Shown piece after piece: positions 26,201 through 35,660 of a DNA stretch of 64,000 bases. This DNA is from Gonatopus flavifemur (Eukaryota; Arthropoda; Insecta; Hymenoptera; Dryinidae): positions 16,882,001-16,946,000 of the forward strand of contig JAFFJZ010000002.1 in the NCBI GenBank assembly GCA_018340375.1. Reading direction: 5' to 3'. Under the pieces are notes generated by a model. The model was not told where the DNA came from and ran no database searches. It saw only the letters and a list, made by a program, of their open reading frames with translations. Positions within the stretch are counted from its first letter, which is position 1. Every line of letters starts with the position of its first letter. The position numbers and the translations under genes were made by a program.

Positions 26201-26290
26201 AAAGAATGTATCGCAAAAATTTGTTTACCAATTCGTTTCAATAAACAATTCAAACTTCAGAAACATCTATTAGAACTAGTCATTCGTATC

Positions 26291-28905
26291 TTTTTCAACC
26301 TCTTTGTTTTTAATGAGATATTCAATTGTTTTGAGAAACTGTGACCAGAAAAGAATCGTTGTACAGATTGATATTTTAATTTTATTGAAGTACCATTGAA
26401 TAGTTTGGAAACAACGATGTGATGAGTGTCACGTCCGCTAATATCCCCTTGACCGAGGGTTGAACTTCTTCTAGACGTTAGTAAAAGCCCACATTAAGTA
26501 GATTAGTATGGTTTCATGGTGAAAGAAAGAAAATCAAAGCCGGAATTGATTCAATCTCTTCGGAGCATTCATTGGAACCAATGATTCTCTAACAGGAAAC
26601 TCGCCAAAAGGACAATATTTCCTCATGATATCAAGTTCCGGCCAAGTCAAAAGGACTAATTAAAGAGTAATATTGTCACTTTCCTTCCGCCGTGGAAGAT
26701 GTCCTTCCCTCGCTTCTTAAAACCATTTCCGTAGAGTAAGAAATGTCATCGAATGTTTGTAATATAAAAATCTATCGTCAACTCTGCTCTTTTATTGTTC
26801 TACAACAGTAGAAAATACATTTATTTCATTGATCAACAGTGGTTGAAAGGAAAAGTTGCGTAGAGATTGATAACGGTAGAAGTTAAACGAGCAATGATAA
26901 CAACATTATCATATGAAAAATAAATGAAAACATTTTCAGCGACCATCACAATGTCTTTATTACGAAGACAGATGATTTTTATGGCTTCTTATTCCATGAA
27001 TCTACAAAAAAGATGCTCTTCGAGGAGTCGGTAATCAAAGAAATTTACGAATAAGGAAGAAAGAAGAAGGAAAAGAATCGAATTTCACGATTCTTATCGT
27101 TCTAAATCTCAAAGGAAACAAAATCAATGACCGTCAACTAATTGGATGTCTATCCTAAAGAATAATCGTCAGAAACAAGTGATTTACGAAGAATTTCATC
27201 TTCACAATGTGGTACGGTATATAAAACTAGAACTGGTGCTTGGGTGGATGCATTTGGAACGAGAAAAATGATCGAATAATGTATTCCGAGGGTCTATTTT
27301 TATAGTTCGATACAGAAAATCTGTACAAGGAAAGTTTATTTGTTTATAGACAGTCCATAAAATCTGCTATCTGTCGCATAGAAATATGTCGATGATATAT
27401 TTTGTCCTCTCGTAAATCTACTCTTGCCAAATTATTTTTGAATTTTCAAATTGGTTTCCGTTGCAACGCCGCATCACGTAATACCCTTATTGTTCTGCCC
27501 TGTGGTTGAATTTTAACCACAGAGGAGCGGTTTTATAATTTGGGGGTACAAGAAACGACGCTTCAACGGACAGGTTTCGCAATTTCTTCCATGCACCAAA
27601 GGTATAAGTTTCGTGAAGGAGCAGAAACATATAATAATCCTCAAGTTGGTGAATAAAAATATTGAAAGACAATATTTTACAATAATGTTCCTGAAGTTTA
27701 TAGAAACGGAATGAAAATTCAAACTCACAAAATCTGATAAATCATCGGTGTTTATCTTTTCGAATTAACTCCTTACAACTGAAAATATCATTCAAAAGAT
27801 GATATGAAGTATATTGCAAGAATTGAACAGTTGAATATTTCGTTATTCGATTACCAATTCAAACTTCAGCAACATTTACAATAAGTACTATTTTTATAGG
27901 CACATACATATATAAAATTCAGTGAAACTGTCCTGATTGATAATTTCATTATCAATCACAACCGCGGTATCTTGAAGCGTATTCTGCAGTTGTTACCGCT
28001 CATTAATGATAGCGAAAATGATATAGATAAAAAAATACATTATGAACCGACAAAGATTCCGTAATCTCAACGTGGGCGAGATGTTGTAGGAAACTTGAAC
28101 AGTAGTGAGGAGTTGGAGTTGATTCGATCGAATGCAATGTAATTTATCTCAATTAATTCTTCAATGGTTTTGATTCGATCGATCATTTATCTCTGGCCAA
28201 ATATTTTAATTAATATATAAGATCATAAGAGAATTTTCTTTCATTTTCAACATAAGAATTCGAAGAGTTCTTACTCGATATGAATAAGTTGAACGTGATA
28301 ATTATTTACATCGTGATGAATAAGTATGTGAAACAAGTAACACCACTTTGATGATGTTGAGTCAATTTCTGTTGATCATTTGTATATCATGTACATCAAG
28401 GTTCTTCAAATGTAAACATTGATGAATAATATATTCGAATATAGAAAAATATAAATACAACGCATATTCATAAAAAACTGAATTTAACATCCATCGAGTG
28501 AATACTTTATATTCTATCGATAAATCGCTCAACGTTCAATTTTATCACATATATATTTTTGGGGAAAGATTTTTAAAATCATACAGAAATTTGAACCATA
28601 AGTTCAATGAACTGAATTAAATATCGCTGTTCTTGCTACTGCAGTAGCTTGAGATGTACAAGAAGAGAACACAGTGAACTTGATACCACTTGGCGAAGAA
28701 TGACATACAGATTATTTTATTACATAAGTATTAAATATGATTCCCATGAGAATCACGGTATAACGTTTAACATGCATATTCCTTATCGGTCAATAACATT
28801 GTCGCATAAATACATTCTTCTTACGATAATAGTATCAAAATTCATTACATAAATTGAAAATATGTTGCTTTGAAAAGTAAAACAATGCTCTTCCAATGAA
28901 CTCAC
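26291..28905. other. Region downstream of F-box gene; zinc-binding exon not found
   Basis: The Rca1-like gene must continue here or further left, because its second exon ends at a splice donor. I looked on the minus strand for a C-x2-C-rich exon like the Emi1 zinc-binding region and found none. The stretch holds repeat R3 copy 2 (27660-27890), a short hairpin CCTGTGGTTGAATTTTAACCACAGAGG-like at 27500-27525, and a palindrome ATTGATAATTTCATTATCAAT near 27935. Confidence 0.4.
27660..27890. repeat. Dispersed repeat R3, copy 2
   Basis: An uninterrupted copy of the repeat split at 25610-26290. It carries TAGAAACGGAATGAAAATTC, CTCACAAAATCTGATAAATC and CCAATTCAAACTTCAGCAAC in the same order. It has no coding potential, and no termini can be defined. 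Confidence 0.55.
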
Positions 28906-30115
28906 CTTGACAAAAGAGTGAAATTTGATTTTACTAGGAGAAACCGGTGGACTCTCTGGTTTAGTTTGTTGCGCCGTGACATTGATAATGTTCTGAACTG
29001 GCAGGAGCGTTCCTTTTCTGGCATATCTGCTTTTAGGAGTAGTAGGAACATCTTTAGTTCTTCTAAGAAGTTTAAAATTTTCTTTAGCACTTTGTCTGGC
29101 CATTACATAGCTCTGTCTCCTCAAATTGGCTCTAGGGTCGTTGGCGCAAATCCTTTTCCAAGCTTTAGAAACCATACTAACGGAACATAGATCTTGGGGT
29201 GCGAGGTACGAGAGAATTTTGGAAATCGTATTCGGATGATTGCTCTTCTCGCCTAAGAGAGACAACAAATCTAAGGTTTTGCTACCCGTATAATCGGGTG
29301 TTGCTCTAGTACGATCTAATACACTTGGGAAAAAAGGTCGACTGAAATCCAACCTCTTTGGCTTGATGTCGAGCGCAGAATTCAATTCGGTTATCTTGAG
29401 TTGACTTAATTTCCGATTTTCAGCCGATGTTATCGTTAAAGGACTAGTTTTGCTGCTGGTCGGAGAATAAGTTATGGTTATAAGTGGTATTTGAGGCTGA
29501 GCGGACACTGTCGTTGTTTGAGGTGTACTTTGTGGCGCAATGACTAGCTTCATTTCTACATCTTCCTCGATTGGCTCTGAAGCGATAAAAGAAGAGGAAG
29601 GAACCGCTGGAGATAAAGGGTGAGAAATAAAGGAATTAGTGGATGCAGGTGTTACGGGAGTAGTCGTCTGATAACTCCTGCGATTTTTACTTCTCAATAC
29701 AATACCATAATCTTGACACGGCAAATGCATACTTTGCGCGCTTTGGTTTCCACAACATTTTTGATTTCTCGAATGAGCGATTAAACTCGATGCACCGGTA
29801 TGTCCGAAATCGGAACTTTCATTGATATAACTTTCCGATTCTGATCCATTACGCGAACGATTGATCTTCGAGTGGCTTCTCAAAGTACGTCCCGATTGCC
29901 ATGGATCGTTACGAATTCTGCAATGTCTCTTCGCGGAAGTACATGATCTTGTTCTGCACCCTTCGTGCACGGGGGTATGATTCGTGGATGAGGAATTAAA
30001 AGTTAAATAACCACTGTCAGAACTGTCATAAAATCTACGAGAATTTTGATAACTTGTATCTATCGAACGATGAAACGTTTCATCGATATTCATCCTCTGT
30101 ACCTCATCCATTTTT
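28906..30115 (-). CDS. Rca1: Rca1-like exon 2 (degron, Cy motif, F-box)
   Basis: 1,210 nt from the TTCTAG acceptor to the AAG|GTGAGT donor. It encodes the Ser-rich region with SDSGYLTF, a Thr/Pro-rich middle, KPKRLDF, the F-box and a basic stretch ending SPSKIKFHSFVK. The reading frame is open throughout, with normal codon use for the window. Confidence 0.8.
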
Positions 30116-30462
30116 CTAGAATTATTTGGAACTTTATACGACGAAACTATGACTTGAAATGAAAAGATTGTACCTCTCTAATGTAGCATAACATTGTAAT
30201 CCAATTCTCAATGCACTTCCGAGCAAAATATACCTGCTTTTCTTCTTTGCATGTTTTCCAAATTTCGATACGTCACGCGTTAAACTTCTCGTTGATATAA
30301 AATTTCTGTTTTCATCTTCGAACGATGTTATTCTCACCTCACAAACATCATCACATTCATATTTTTTGAAAGGTTCTCCAAAGACTTCTTCAAACGGAGT
30401 TCATCTTCCGACGTAGAGATGTTTTGCGCAGAAAATTCTTGTGAAAGGTTTTTAATTTTCAT
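28906..30462 (-). CDS. Rca1: Emi1/Rca1-like F-box protein (partial, 3' end missing)
   Basis: Two exons are visible, 30462-30338 and 30115-28906, joined in frame (phase 2), giving 445 residues before a GTGAGT donor. The family (vertebrate Emi1/FBXO5, fly Rca1) inhibits the APC/C ubiquitin ligase and so stabilises cyclins in S/G2. An F-box-like segment at residues about 332-375 reads HPNTISKILSYLAPQDLCSV and SMVSKAWKRIC. DSGYLT (30018-30001) resembles the Emi1 beta-TrCP degron, and PKRLDF resembles a cyclin-docking site. The long Ser/Thr-rich N-terminal half is typical of the family. The C-terminal zinc-binding region that blocks APC/C was not found, so the assignment rests on the F-box, degron and layout. 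The gene is divergent to RPB12, and an E2F-type site lies upstream. If the last donor were not used, the frame would stop at 28783. Confidence 0.72.
30338..30462 (-). CDS. Rca1: Rca1-like exon 1
   Basis: ATG at 30462 opens 41 codons starting MKIKNLSQEFSAQ and ends AG before a consensus GTGAGA donor. This phase-2 end fits the acceptor at 30116 (TTCTAG), giving ...MMFVRKMDEVQR across the junction without a stop. An alternative donor at 30233 would keep a different frame open but has no start codon, so it is less likely. Translation could also begin at the ATG at 30111 in exon 2. Confidence 0.55.
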
Positions 30463-30602
30463 GTCATCGTGTAAAACACAGATTTAAGGAATTATATACC
30501 TCGAACATTATTTTAAGACATCATTCACACTCATATTCCAACGCAACACACAATAATACACCACAGAGATGTCACCAAACGTTTATAAGACGGAGGGTAA
30601 TA

Positions 30603-30613
30603 TTCGCGGGAAA
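30603..30613. promoter_or_regulatory. E2F-type site TTCGCGGGAAA
   Basis: TTCGCGGGAAA matches the E2F consensus (TTTSSCGC/TTTCCCGCGAA) almost fully. It lies about 140 bp upstream of the Rca1-like start codon. Emi1 is a known E2F target in vertebrates, so the site fits G1/S control of this gene. CCAAT-type words (GACCAATGAA near 30753, CATTGGC near 30803) and TTCAAA words nearby are also common in cell-cycle promoters. Confidence 0.55.
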
Positions 30614-31514
30614 CAACACACAACACGCACACGCGGCATCAATTCTCCCTCTGCGTAAGTGCGTACCCCAACAAGGCGCACCACGCTTCAAAACTTTCAA
30701 ATCAGTGTTTATCCGTTCCATCCCACCATCGGGCCTCCTTGACGATTGTTCGACCAATGAAATCCCGTCTTTTGTCCCGCCACATTCAAAGAAAATATTT
30801 TCATTGGCACTGAGCTTTGACATTCAACGATCATGCCGCCCTCCGGTGAGCCCTTTCAGAATCCCTGGTTCTCTTAACTTTCTGTTGCTAAGGGAAAAAA
30901 AACTTTCTCTTTCCGAATTCAAGCAAATTTCAAACTTCCATTTGACCTCACTTTTTGTTTTATCGTATTCCATTTGTTGGAAAGACGTAAAAAGGAATTT
31001 CAAAACAAAAATCAATCGATATTATTTTCTTTGATTTCAGGATTCGAAAAAATTCAAATTTCGTGATATTTTGATGTTTAAATTGGAAATATCGAATTTT
31101 GTTGATATACGATATTTGAAAGACCTTCGAATCGTCGCAGTTTACCTTCCGTAAACCGTGAAATTCGTTTCATTGAATGTAGAGGGCAGGAGTTTCTGTT
31201 TTGAAATTAATTCAAAATTGTATCTTTATATTAAAAAATGATATATATATTTTATACGAATGATTTTTATGATTTCATAATATCATTTATTATGCAATCG
31301 AGTAAACTTGATAAAACTTAAATTTAAACAATAATGCATCTAAGTTGAGTGAAATTTGTCATTTGTCACCTAAACATTTAATTGAACTGATCAATTCATT
31401 CGACAAAATATTCAATTTGTCTTACTTTTCATACCATGTTTTTGCGTAATTCAATTTCGTAATTTTCTTACCATGGATATTTGTTTTTACCGGATCAAAA
31501 GATTCGCCACTTCC

Positions 31515-31527
31515 CTAGTAGATGGCG
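31515..31527 (+). promoter_or_regulatory. CTCF-like motif between divergent genes
   Basis: CTAGTAGATGGCG matches 12 of 13 positions of the CTCF core CCASYAGRKGGCR. It sits about 130 bp upstream of the RPB12 start codon and about 1 kb from the Rca1-like start. It may be an insulator or a core-promoter element; the match is by eye. Confidence 0.4.
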
Positions 31528-31658
31528 TAATGTTCGACAATGTTATTCGATTGACAACTGTTGTGATTGAAAACGCATAGAATACCGATACAATTTATTT
31601 AAATATATCGTATCGTATTTAGAATCAAAAAGGTTAAATACCTGTTAAATTAATCCAG

Positions 31659-31719
31659 ATGGATACCAGTAGTAAAACTGATTCAGCACCCAAACAGGCC
31701 ATGGTTTATATTTGCGGAG
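31659..31719 (+). CDS. Polr2K: RPB12 exon 1
   Basis: [20 protein letters not shown] plus one base, ending at a GGAG|GTACGG donor. It carries the first zinc cysteine. Confidence 0.95.
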
Positions 31720-33897
31720 GTACGGTGTTAACCTCACTTTAATCACGTTGTTTATAAAGTAGTAATTGTTTATGATATTTGACTAATTGAAACCTTTCTA
31801 CTTTCAAATATATAGAATCAATTAAATTTCTTATCGACAACTCTTATTCAGTAATTGCATGTAGAAACAGCGAAGCTTTGAAATTAGTAATCTACAACAT
31901 TGTACAGCGCTGCAGTTTGAATCATTTATTGAAACGAAATCTGAGGATGAATGGATATGATATGTGATGAAAATTACTGTCACACAGTTCGTTTTTCCAG
32001 ATGAAATGTATATTTAGAAACAACATGGAGGAATTAGGAACTTCTGTATCCTTGGATGTGTCCACTTCTGATTATCAATTCAAATTAACAATTTCAATAT
32101 TCTTTTGAATTTTACACGGAGAAAAAAATATAGAAACTAGCGCATAAGCACCGATGACGTATCAATCGCAAGAAGTTTCACCGATTTATTCCGTGGAACT
32201 CCTTGGAATCAGAATATGAACATATGCATTTATCGCATCGTCGCATAGGATGAGCGGATAGTTTGCATGCACTTATTTCTTAGATTTCTTTCTCCGTGTA
32301 GTTGTAGCATTTTCCATACATTGCAAATTGACACCTACAACAAATAGAAATAACTTAATGAACATTATGTGGAAATTATAAATTTCATATTGATGGGTAC
32401 ACAAGTAGCATCATTTATTCTTCTTTGATGGATGAAGTTGTAGTTAGTGTAAAGTGCTTGAATGTCTCGTACAGAATACAAAATTGAGAAGTATACAAAA
32501 AGGTATTATTCGATTATCAAAGCTATACTTAGAGTCACAGGAAATTTTATCTGAGTTTCTTGTTTCAATATTTTTTGATAGGAAATTTCCTAATCCTAAA
32601 ATCAAGAGAATTGGAAAATTCCGTAATTATATCGTTGAAGTTGGAAACAAAACCAGAATCGCACAGTTTATGTTTCCTAATAGAATATGTATTTAGAAAC
32701 AATATTTAAAATTTCTAAAGCTTTATATCATTATCTGTGTTATTAGTTGCTAGAATACACAATTCAAACTTCAACAGTATACTTGATTTCAGAAATATCC
32801 TTTATATATGTTTGAAAACAGCCACAGGAATTATTGATGTTATTATAATTTCAAATTCTTTTATAGAACTTCAAGAAATTTTTACATATATTTAATGTAA
32901 GTTATTTAATTATATGCATTTAATTTTATTAATGTTTTCACAAAATTTTTCAGAATGTCATCATGATAATGAAATTCGTCCCAGAGATCCGATTCGTTGC
33001 AGAGAATGTGGATACAGAATCATGTACAAAAAACGCACCAAAAGAAGTATCCTTTTTGATATAAGTTTTTTTTTTTATTATGTTGAAACATTCTTAAATG
33101 ATTTCATAGAAATGAATTAGTATTTCTAACATCATAAGAAAAATCATAGAATTTTCAACACTTTTGTAGAAAGATTGAAAGTAGAAGAAATAATTCGATC
33201 GCTGCAAGCTAGTTACAAGCAGAAGGACCATGCCATATTGCATAATACAGAATCGTAAAGAAACTGTTACAGGATTGCTTCGAGGAGGTTGAAGAGTCTT
33301 TGAATATTTCAAGACTTCAATTCCAACGCTTTATTATTTTATTTATTACAGCTTTGTATCTAGCAGATTATTTATAAATATATCGAATGTATTCAATTTC
33401 TAATTTTTCATGAAGAATGAAGTGGTGGACTTCTTACGTGTAAATTTTTGAATACCTTTCAAGCAGCCGTTTTGGCTGCGACCGACTAAAAATCGTTTTT
33501 GACGGTAACAAAAAATTTTATTCTGTATATTTTATTCCACTTTTGAATGAAGTTAAAATCCCGCTGCATTGAACCTTGAGTTTTCATGCTTCTTCAATTG
33601 TTCCTTGAATGAGAATTCCTTAATTTCATTAAGACGATACAAGCGTTCTCTCAAACTTCTTTTTCTATCGTACAAGCGTGTCCTTTGTTAACTAACATAC
33701 TCGAACAATCTTTTGTTTCCCATTTGATTTAGTCCAAGTTTTGCAAAAAAAAATTGAACTCAATAGACGTTTTTCGCCATGCATCTTGATATACAAAAAA
33801 TTTTCTCTGTGCAATTGTTAGATTTATATGTATATTCATTGTTCAACATTGAATTTTCCTTAAATTGTTCTCAGTAATCGTATTCGATGCCCGATAA
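31659..33897 (+). CDS. Polr2K: RNA polymerase subunit RPB12/RPABC4 (POLR2K)
   Basis: Three exons, 31659-31719, 32954-33046 and 33875-33897, join to a complete 58-residue protein. This is the smallest subunit shared by RNA polymerases I, II and III, a zinc-binding nuclear protein needed for assembly of the RPB3/RPB10/RPB11 platform. The four zinc cysteines are in YICGEC and RCRECGYR (C-x2-C ... C-x2-C). The hallmark stretches [20 protein letters not shown] and VFDAR at the C-terminus are present, and the total length matches the family. Phases agree: G|AA makes the Glu and A|TA makes an Ile. The ending KRIIVFDAR differs from the usual KRLVVFDAR only in conservative changes. The acidic/polar N-terminal 16 residues are the variable part. 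An AATAAA follows at 34009. Confidence 0.96.
32115..32298. mobile_element. TA-flanked MITE in RPB12 intron 1
   Basis: Left end CACGGAGAAAAAAAT and right end ATTTCTTTCTCCGTG are 15-bp inverted repeats with one mismatch, each flanked by TA (32113-32114 and 32299-32300). TA duplications and CAC-type ends fit the Tc1/mariner superfamily. 184 bp, non-coding. Confidence 0.75.
32954..33046 (+). CDS. Polr2K: RPB12 exon 2
   Basis: Starts after TTTTTCAG and ends AAAAGAA|GTATCC. It encodes [20 protein letters not shown] and the basic KKRTKR tail, with three of the four zinc cysteines. Confidence 0.96.
33875..33897 (+). CDS. Polr2K: RPB12 exon 3 (terminal micro-exon)
   Basis: Only 23 nt: after TTGTTCTCAG it supplies IIVFDAR and TAA. 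It is easy to miss, and was found by looking for the invariant VFDAR terminus in the right phase. Confidence 0.93.
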
Positions 33898-34008
33898 CGT
33901 GGTGCAACTTGAAGACCAGAAATAATTAAGTCTTGATTAATTAAGATCATGAAGGTACAGATATATTTATGATTATGTCTATAAGAGCTATATTTTATAA
34001 TTCGGAAT

Positions 34009-34014
34009 AATAAA
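34009..34014 (+). terminator. Candidate poly(A) signal of RPB12
   Basis: AATAAA about 112 bp after the RPB12 stop codon, the first canonical hexamer downstream on this strand that I noticed. Confidence 0.5.
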
Positions 34015-34513
34015 TTGTAGTAATATGATGAATTAAATTCATGAATTTCTGTAACATTTGTCTTTCCCTCGAAATATAATTATTCCTTTCGTGAGTGAGA
34101 TGAGCTGTTCTGTGGATGAACTCTAATACAAACCGATAGGTGTGATTTTATCGGAATTCAATGCGGTTCTATCGATTTTTCGCATCGTTTTGACACAGTC
34201 GCTATAGGATTTCTATCGGATTCCAGGTGAAAGTCAATTCTATTGGTTTTCATTGGTACAATTGGTAAAACCTCATGAGAACCAAGAGATGAAAAACAAT
34301 TTTATGCTCTTGAAACTGCAGTAGTTTAGGGCAGGGCTCAAAGGTCCGCGGGTAAAAAGAATATCGATGAATAGCAGGGCTCACAATCCTTGAATTTCTT
34401 CTTTTCTCATTGGTCATACAAAGAAGTATACGAGAAAAACAAAACAAAGCACAATTGTCACTTGTTGTCATTCGTGCAACGCTTTTGGAGACACACGTTC
34501 GCATGTCTCTATT

Positions 34514-34662
34514 GAAAATGCCAGGCAAATCCGAATGAATCCTAACAGTTCCTGGGACAAAGACCAAGCAGAACCGGGCAGATCCGGACAGGTTCCTGCC
34601 CGGACCTGCCTGGTTCTGTCGGTTTTTGTCCCCGGAACTGCGAGGGTCTGCTTGGCATTTTC
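34514..34662. repeat. GC-rich long hairpin, about 70-bp arms
   Basis: The left arm GAAAATGCCAGGCAAATCC... pairs with the right arm ending GCTTGGCATTTTC across a loop of only a few bases near GGTTCCTGCC. Pairing includes AGTTCCTGGGACAAAGACC with its complement and the central GGGCAGATCCGGACAGG. It stands out as a GC-rich island in AT-rich DNA. It could be a foldback MITE, or a source of hairpin-derived small RNA if transcribed. Confidence 0.7.
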
Positions 34663-35464
34663 AGCAGGGCTGTAAATCTGGACGTAAGTAAAATTTTGAT
34701 CCTTTTTACTTTTTGGTATATATTAACATATATAATTTTTATTGATTTCTTATGAAAGTTGAATAAATTCACTGATTGATTTGACTTCTTGAAGATATCA
34801 TAAGATTAGCTTTTCGCTAGAATAACTGACAATTGTGTAATACGCTCAAAATTCAATTTCCACGTGTTTGGGGTAAAAAGGCCCATTGTGATGAAACTAA
34901 TGAAATAATGTGACTAACAGGAGTAGAATTTAGAAGACAAGTGGATCCTCTATTATGGTCAGATTGATTGAAATCAATGTTATTAATTTGTGTGTGAATT
35001 GGTATAATGATTTTAAAACTTGTCTAAGAAATGGTTATGTAAACAAGATATATTTTATTGAAAAAGGATGTATTTTTTTTCTGTTGGAAAATTATTTTTC
35101 TATTCTAGAAAATTAATAATTTGACTCACGTATATACTCTAATCCACTATGAAAGTTTTTAGATACACTTAATGGCATGATCTGTCAGGTCTATTTATTA
35201 TATAACCAATTGGGCATATTTTCGCTTTGTAGTATTAGGTTCTTTTTCATCCTTATAGTTTGGAAGATAAAACCATGAGTGTAAATAATGAACTTTTTAA
35301 TCCCCTACCCTATTACAAGAGAAAAGTCCATAAAAAAATCCTAAAAATACCTTAATTCGCGATCGTTTAGACCCTCCACCTCCTCCCTAAGTTCAAATTG
35401 TCCAAGTTTTGTATAAAATATTTGGAAAGATAATTTTGATAAATTTTCCTGAAGCAAGGTCTCC

Positions 35465-35660
35465 ATCAACCACCACACTATATTATGTTGTCGAAGTTGG
35501 AATCATTTGTTAGAGATCACAAATTTTGCAGTACATTCTTCAAAAGCTGTGTCTTGTTACAAAGAGTTAATTTGAAAAGATAAACACTGGTGATCTATCA
35601 GACTTGATGAGTGAATTTTTATTCCGGTTTTATAGGCGATTCAAACTTCAAGAATATCAT
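35465..35660 (-). repeat. Dispersed repeat R3, copy 3 (reverse)
   Basis: The reverse strand reads GAAGTTTGAATCG, then AATAAAAATTCACTCATC, CCAGTGTTTATCTTTTCAAA and GAAGAATGTACTGCAAAATT. This is the same order of words as the copies at 25610 and 27660. Confidence 0.5.

Larger units (their letters stand above)
25610..26290. repeat. Dispersed repeat R3, copy 1, split by nested MITEs
   Basis: The segments 25610-25760 and 26201-26290 together resemble a continuous repeat at 27660-27890. Shared words include AAAATTCAAACTCACAAAATC, a GGTGTTT...TCAACTCCTT part and CAATTCAAACTTCAG. A third copy in reverse is at about 35465-35660. Here it is interrupted by a family A element, which is itself interrupted. 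Confidence 0.6.

Noticed and set aside
30134..30337. 67-codon minus-strand frame considered as exon 1 of the F-box gene
   Set aside because: It has no ATG start and begins just inside a consensus donor (AG|GTGAGA). The exon at 30338-30462 fits better.
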